Source: a bacterium (GTDB lineage: Bacteria > Patescibacteriota > Minisyncoccia > Phycocordibacterales > UBA2100). From it: 7,754 bases of DNA. The notes under the pieces were generated by a model. The model was given only the letters and a program-made list of their open reading frames with translations. It was not told the origin of the DNA and did not search any database. Positions 5,818 to 7,754 of the stretch are shown here, one piece after another. Positions within the stretch are counted from its first letter, which is position 1. The number at the start of each line of letters is the position of its first letter. The translations under genes were made by a program, and so were the position numbers. The stretch is taken from positions 1 to 7,754 of the forward strand of contig JAUYLR010000059.1 in NCBI GenBank assembly GCA_030698935.1, given 5' to 3'.

Positions 5818-7284
5818 ATGGGGGAGATTGAAATTCGCGCGGAACGGCTGAAAAAGCTTGAATTGCTGAAAAAGGCCGGCATGGAAGCATATCCGGCGGT
5901 TTCGTCCCGCACTGCGGATATATCGCAATTTCTTTCGGATTTTGAGAAGCGCGAAAAGAGCGCGGAGGCGGTGACGCTCGCGGGACGTGTCATGTCCTTG
6001 CGCGGACAAGGGGGGATTATTTTTGCGGATATTTTTGACGGTTCGGGAAGGGTACAGCTGCTTCTTCAGAAGTCGGAAATGCCCGAGACTGTCTTTTCGC
6101 TTTTCGTGAACGTGGTGGACACGGGCGATTTTGTAGAGTCTGCCGGGATTCCGTTTGCCACGAAACGGGGTGAAAAGTCACTCAAGGTTTCCTCATGGAA
6201 GATGCTCTCAAAATCGCTTCTTCCGGTTCCCGATGAATGGTTTGGACTCAAAGACGCCGAGAAGCGGCTGCGGGAGCGGGAAATAGATTTGTTGTTGACC
6301 GCCGATTTGCGCGAAATGTTTATCCGTAAATCACGATTCTGGTCGGCCTGCAGGAAATTCTTGGAAGCGCGCGACTTTCTGGAAATTGAAACGCCGGTTT
6401 TGGAAACGTCGCCGGGCGGCGCCGAAGCGCGCCCGTTTATCACGCATCACAACGCGCTTGATATAGATGTATACCTGCGAATTTCTGCGGGCGAATTATG
6501 GCAAAAACGCCTGCTTATCGCCGGATTTCCGAAGACTTTTGAAATCGGCCGGATTTTCCGCAACGAAGGCCAATCGCGCGAGCATTTGCAGGATTATACG
6601 CAAGTGGAGTTTTATCAGGCATATTCCGATTATCGCGGCGGAATGAAATTGGTGCAGGAGCTCTACCGGCACTTGGCTCACGAGGTCTACAAAAAGTACA
6701 CGTTTACTATAAATGGCCACGAGGTTGATTTTGCGGAGGAATGGAAGACGATTGATTTCACTGAAGCTATAAAGGAGCATTTTGGCATTAATCCGATTAC
6801 ATGCAGTGCAAAAGAGGCGATAGATGCGGCACGCGATGCAAAGGTACTGCCCGCCGGCGTGGAGCCGAACAAAGAGCGTTCCATTGACCAGCTTTGGAAG
6901 CAGATACGGAAGGGAATTGCAGGACCGGCGTTTCTCGTGGGCGTGCCGATTTTCCTTGAACCGCTTGCGAAGTGCTCGTCAAAGAATCCCGATGTCGTAG
7001 AACGCTTCCAAGTGATTATCGCCGGCTCCGAAGTGGGCAAAGGCTTCAGCGAACTGAATGACCCGATAGACCAACGCAAACGCTTTGAGGAACAGCAGAA
7101 ATTGCGCGACAAGGGCGATGAGGAGGCGCAACGCATGGACGTGAGTTATGTGCGCGCGATGGAATACGGCATGCCCCCGGCATTCGGCTTTGGCGTTTCC
7201 GAGCGGCTTTTTGCGTTTCTTGAAGACAAGCCGATACACGAAGTACAACTCTTTCCGCTTTTGCGTCCGCTTGAGGGTGATTAA
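5818..7284 (+). CDS. lysS: Class II lysyl-tRNA synthetase, divergent
   Basis: A 488-residue enzyme that charges tRNA-Lys in the cytoplasm. The N-terminal OB-fold anticodon-binding domain spans about 54-136 and the class II catalytic core about 165-485. Motif 1 is at about 181-194 (EARDFLEIETPVL). The LysRS-specific GGAEARPFITHHNALD is at 200-215. Motif 2 is at about 238-272 (FEIGRIFRNEG, then DYTQVEFYQAYSDY). Motif 3 is at about 451-484 (GMPPAFGFGVSERL...LFPLLRP). Likely lysine-pocket residues by alignment to E. coli LysU are E226, E264, Y266, F410 and E412. Departures from the norm: K408 sits where the pocket Asn of GNGFSEL is expected, HNPEF is replaced by HLQDY, and motif 3 reads GFGVSER rather than GLGIGIDR, one residue shorter. 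Length and order are otherwise normal. The next gene begins 2 nt after the stop. Confidence 0.92.
   Translation: MGEIEIRAERLKKLELLKKAGMEAYPAVSSRTADISQFLSDFEKREKSAEAVTLAGRVMSLRGQGGIIFADIFDGSGRVQLLLQKSEMPETVFSLFVNVVDTGDFVESAGIPFATKRGEKSLKVSSWKMLSKSLLPVPDEWFGLKDAEKRLREREIDLLLTADLREMFIRKSRFWSACRKFLEARDFLEIETPVLETSPGGAEARPFITHHNALDIDVYLRISAGELWQKRLLIAGFPKTFEIGRIFRNEGQSREHLQDYTQVEFYQAYSDYRGGMKLVQELYRHLAHEVYKKYTFTINGHEVDFAEEWKTIDFTEAIKEHFGINPITCSAKEAIDAARDAKVLPAGVEPNKERSIDQLWKQIRKGIAGPAFLVGVPIFLEPLAKCSSKNPDVVERFQVIIAGSEVGKGFSELNDPIDQRKRFEEQQKLRDKGDEEAQRMDVSYVRAMEYGMPPAFGFGVSERLFAFLEDKPIHEVQLFPLLRPLEGD
7273..7277 (+). promoter_or_regulatory. Probable Shine-Dalgarno sequence of the last gene
   Basis: GAGGG, inside the last codons of lysS, lies 9 nt before the ATG at 7287, the right distance for ribosome binding. 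It is the only convincing Shine-Dalgarno sequence I found in the window. It belongs to an operon-internal gene, in contrast to the promoter-proximal genes, which have none. It supports the choice of ATG 7287. Confidence 0.5.
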
Positions 7285-7286
7285 GT

Positions 7287-7754
7287 ATGTGGCGCTTCTT
7301 GAGGATGATTGTGACCGTGCTTGTGCTCGGAGCCTTATTCTACGCGTTCCGTGTACCGTTAGAAAAACGTTTCGGGGGATTTCTGGCTAATATTCAAGCC
7401 ATATATGCGCCGTGCAAAAGACCTATTATGTATTCTCTTGGAACGTTTGACACCCGTTTCGGAATTCCCAAACAGGACTTTCTGGCGTCAGTGCGGGAAG
7501 CCGAAGCGATATGGGAAAAACCAATAGGAAAAGAACTTTTCGCCTATACGCAGGATGGTCAGCTTGCAGTAAATCTTGTGTACGATTACAGGCAAGAAGC
7601 GACAATCAAGTTAAAAAATTTGGGATTGGCGGTTGATGAAAGCAGGACGTCGTATGATGCGCTTCAGACGAAGTACGAGGAAATGAAATCGGTTCTGTCG
7701 CAGGCGCAGGCGCAATATGATTCCGTTGTTGCGACGTTTAACAAAAGACTGGAT
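7287..7754 (+). CDS. Membrane-anchored or exported protein with coiled coil, possibly matrixin-like (partial, N-terminal 156 residues)
   Basis: The gene starts 2 nt after lysS and runs off the right edge; 156 residues are visible. Residues 1-22 form a short basic start and a hydrophobic span (signal anchor or uncleaved signal). Residues 43-60 hold a compact motif, C43..P46-I..SLGTFDTRFGI. It is followed by an alpha-beta segment (62-100: F..SVREAEAIWEKP.GKELF.Y...G.LAVNLVYDYRQ) and a coiled-coil-like helix from about 117 onward (repeating Y/L/M with Q, K and E). From memory, this arrangement is common in Patescibacteria in proteins annotated as matrixin-family metalloproteases, with the zinc site after the coiled coil. 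The zinc motif would lie outside the window, so the function is only a suggestion. The downstream position after lysS gives no further clue. Confidence 0.75.
   Translation, partial: MWRFLRMIVTVLVLGALFYAFRVPLEKRFGGFLANIQAIYAPCKRPIMYSLGTFDTRFGIPKQDFLASVREAEAIWEKPIGKELFAYTQDGQLAVNLVYDYRQEATIKLKNLGLAVDESRTSYDALQTKYEEMKSVLSQAQAQYDSVVATFNKRLD

Noticed and set aside
5383..6009. 208-codon open frame on the minus strand
   Set aside because: It covers the end of the permease, the spacer, the small gene and the start of lysS in antisense. Its internal repeat of about 17 residues is only the 55-bp DNA repeat read backwards. The composition is low-complexity and rich in Arg, with no recognisable domain.

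Overview
The window looks like a piece of a small-genome bacterium of the Patescibacteria/CPR type, most likely Parcubacteria-like. This is inference. The support is compact gene packing with overlapping ends, almost no Shine-Dalgarno sequences, several -10-like boxes lying directly against start codons, a MacAB-type exporter without any outer-membrane partner in view, a divergent lysyl-tRNA synthetase, and a last gene resembling a family I remember from Patescibacteria. TGA is used as a stop, so the TGA=Gly code of Gracilibacteria/SR1 does not apply. All genes sit in ordinary, intact reading frames.

Layout: (1) 1-147, the 3' end of pyrB (aspartate carbamoyltransferase) on the + strand. (2) 131-1795, a minus-strand cluster transcribed as ZIP metal transporter, then a DgkA/undecaprenol-kinase-type lipid kinase, then a PAP2-type lipid phosphatase. 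The last gene runs 17 bp into the end of pyrB. The kinase and phosphatase genes overlap by 4 bp and probably act together on the C55 lipid-carrier pool used for cell-wall and glycan assembly. (3) 1796-1876, a short divergent promoter region. (4) 1877-5440, a plus-strand exporter operon: MacA-like adaptor, MacB-type ATPase and MacB/FtsX-type permease. Between adaptor and ATPase lies an unusual 98-bp AT-rich spacer made of two opposed heptamer arrays that form a long imperfect inverted repeat. (5) 5441-5585, a spacer carrying an exact 55-bp second copy of the end of the permease gene. (6) 5586-5765, a 59-residue single-span membrane protein of unknown function. (7) 5818-7284, lysS, with altered residues in the lysine pocket and motif 3. 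(8) 7287 to the window edge, the N-terminal part of an exported or membrane-anchored protein with a coiled coil, possibly the start of a matrixin-like metalloprotease.

No tRNA, rRNA, CRISPR array, insertion sequence or classical rho-independent terminator was found. The most unusual items are the heptamer inverted repeat (3382-3479), the 55-bp duplication (5386-5440 and 5494-5548), the recurrent -10-box-next-to-ATG layout that predicts leaderless mRNAs, and the non-canonical LysRS active site. I see no clear evidence of a wholly new multi-gene system.
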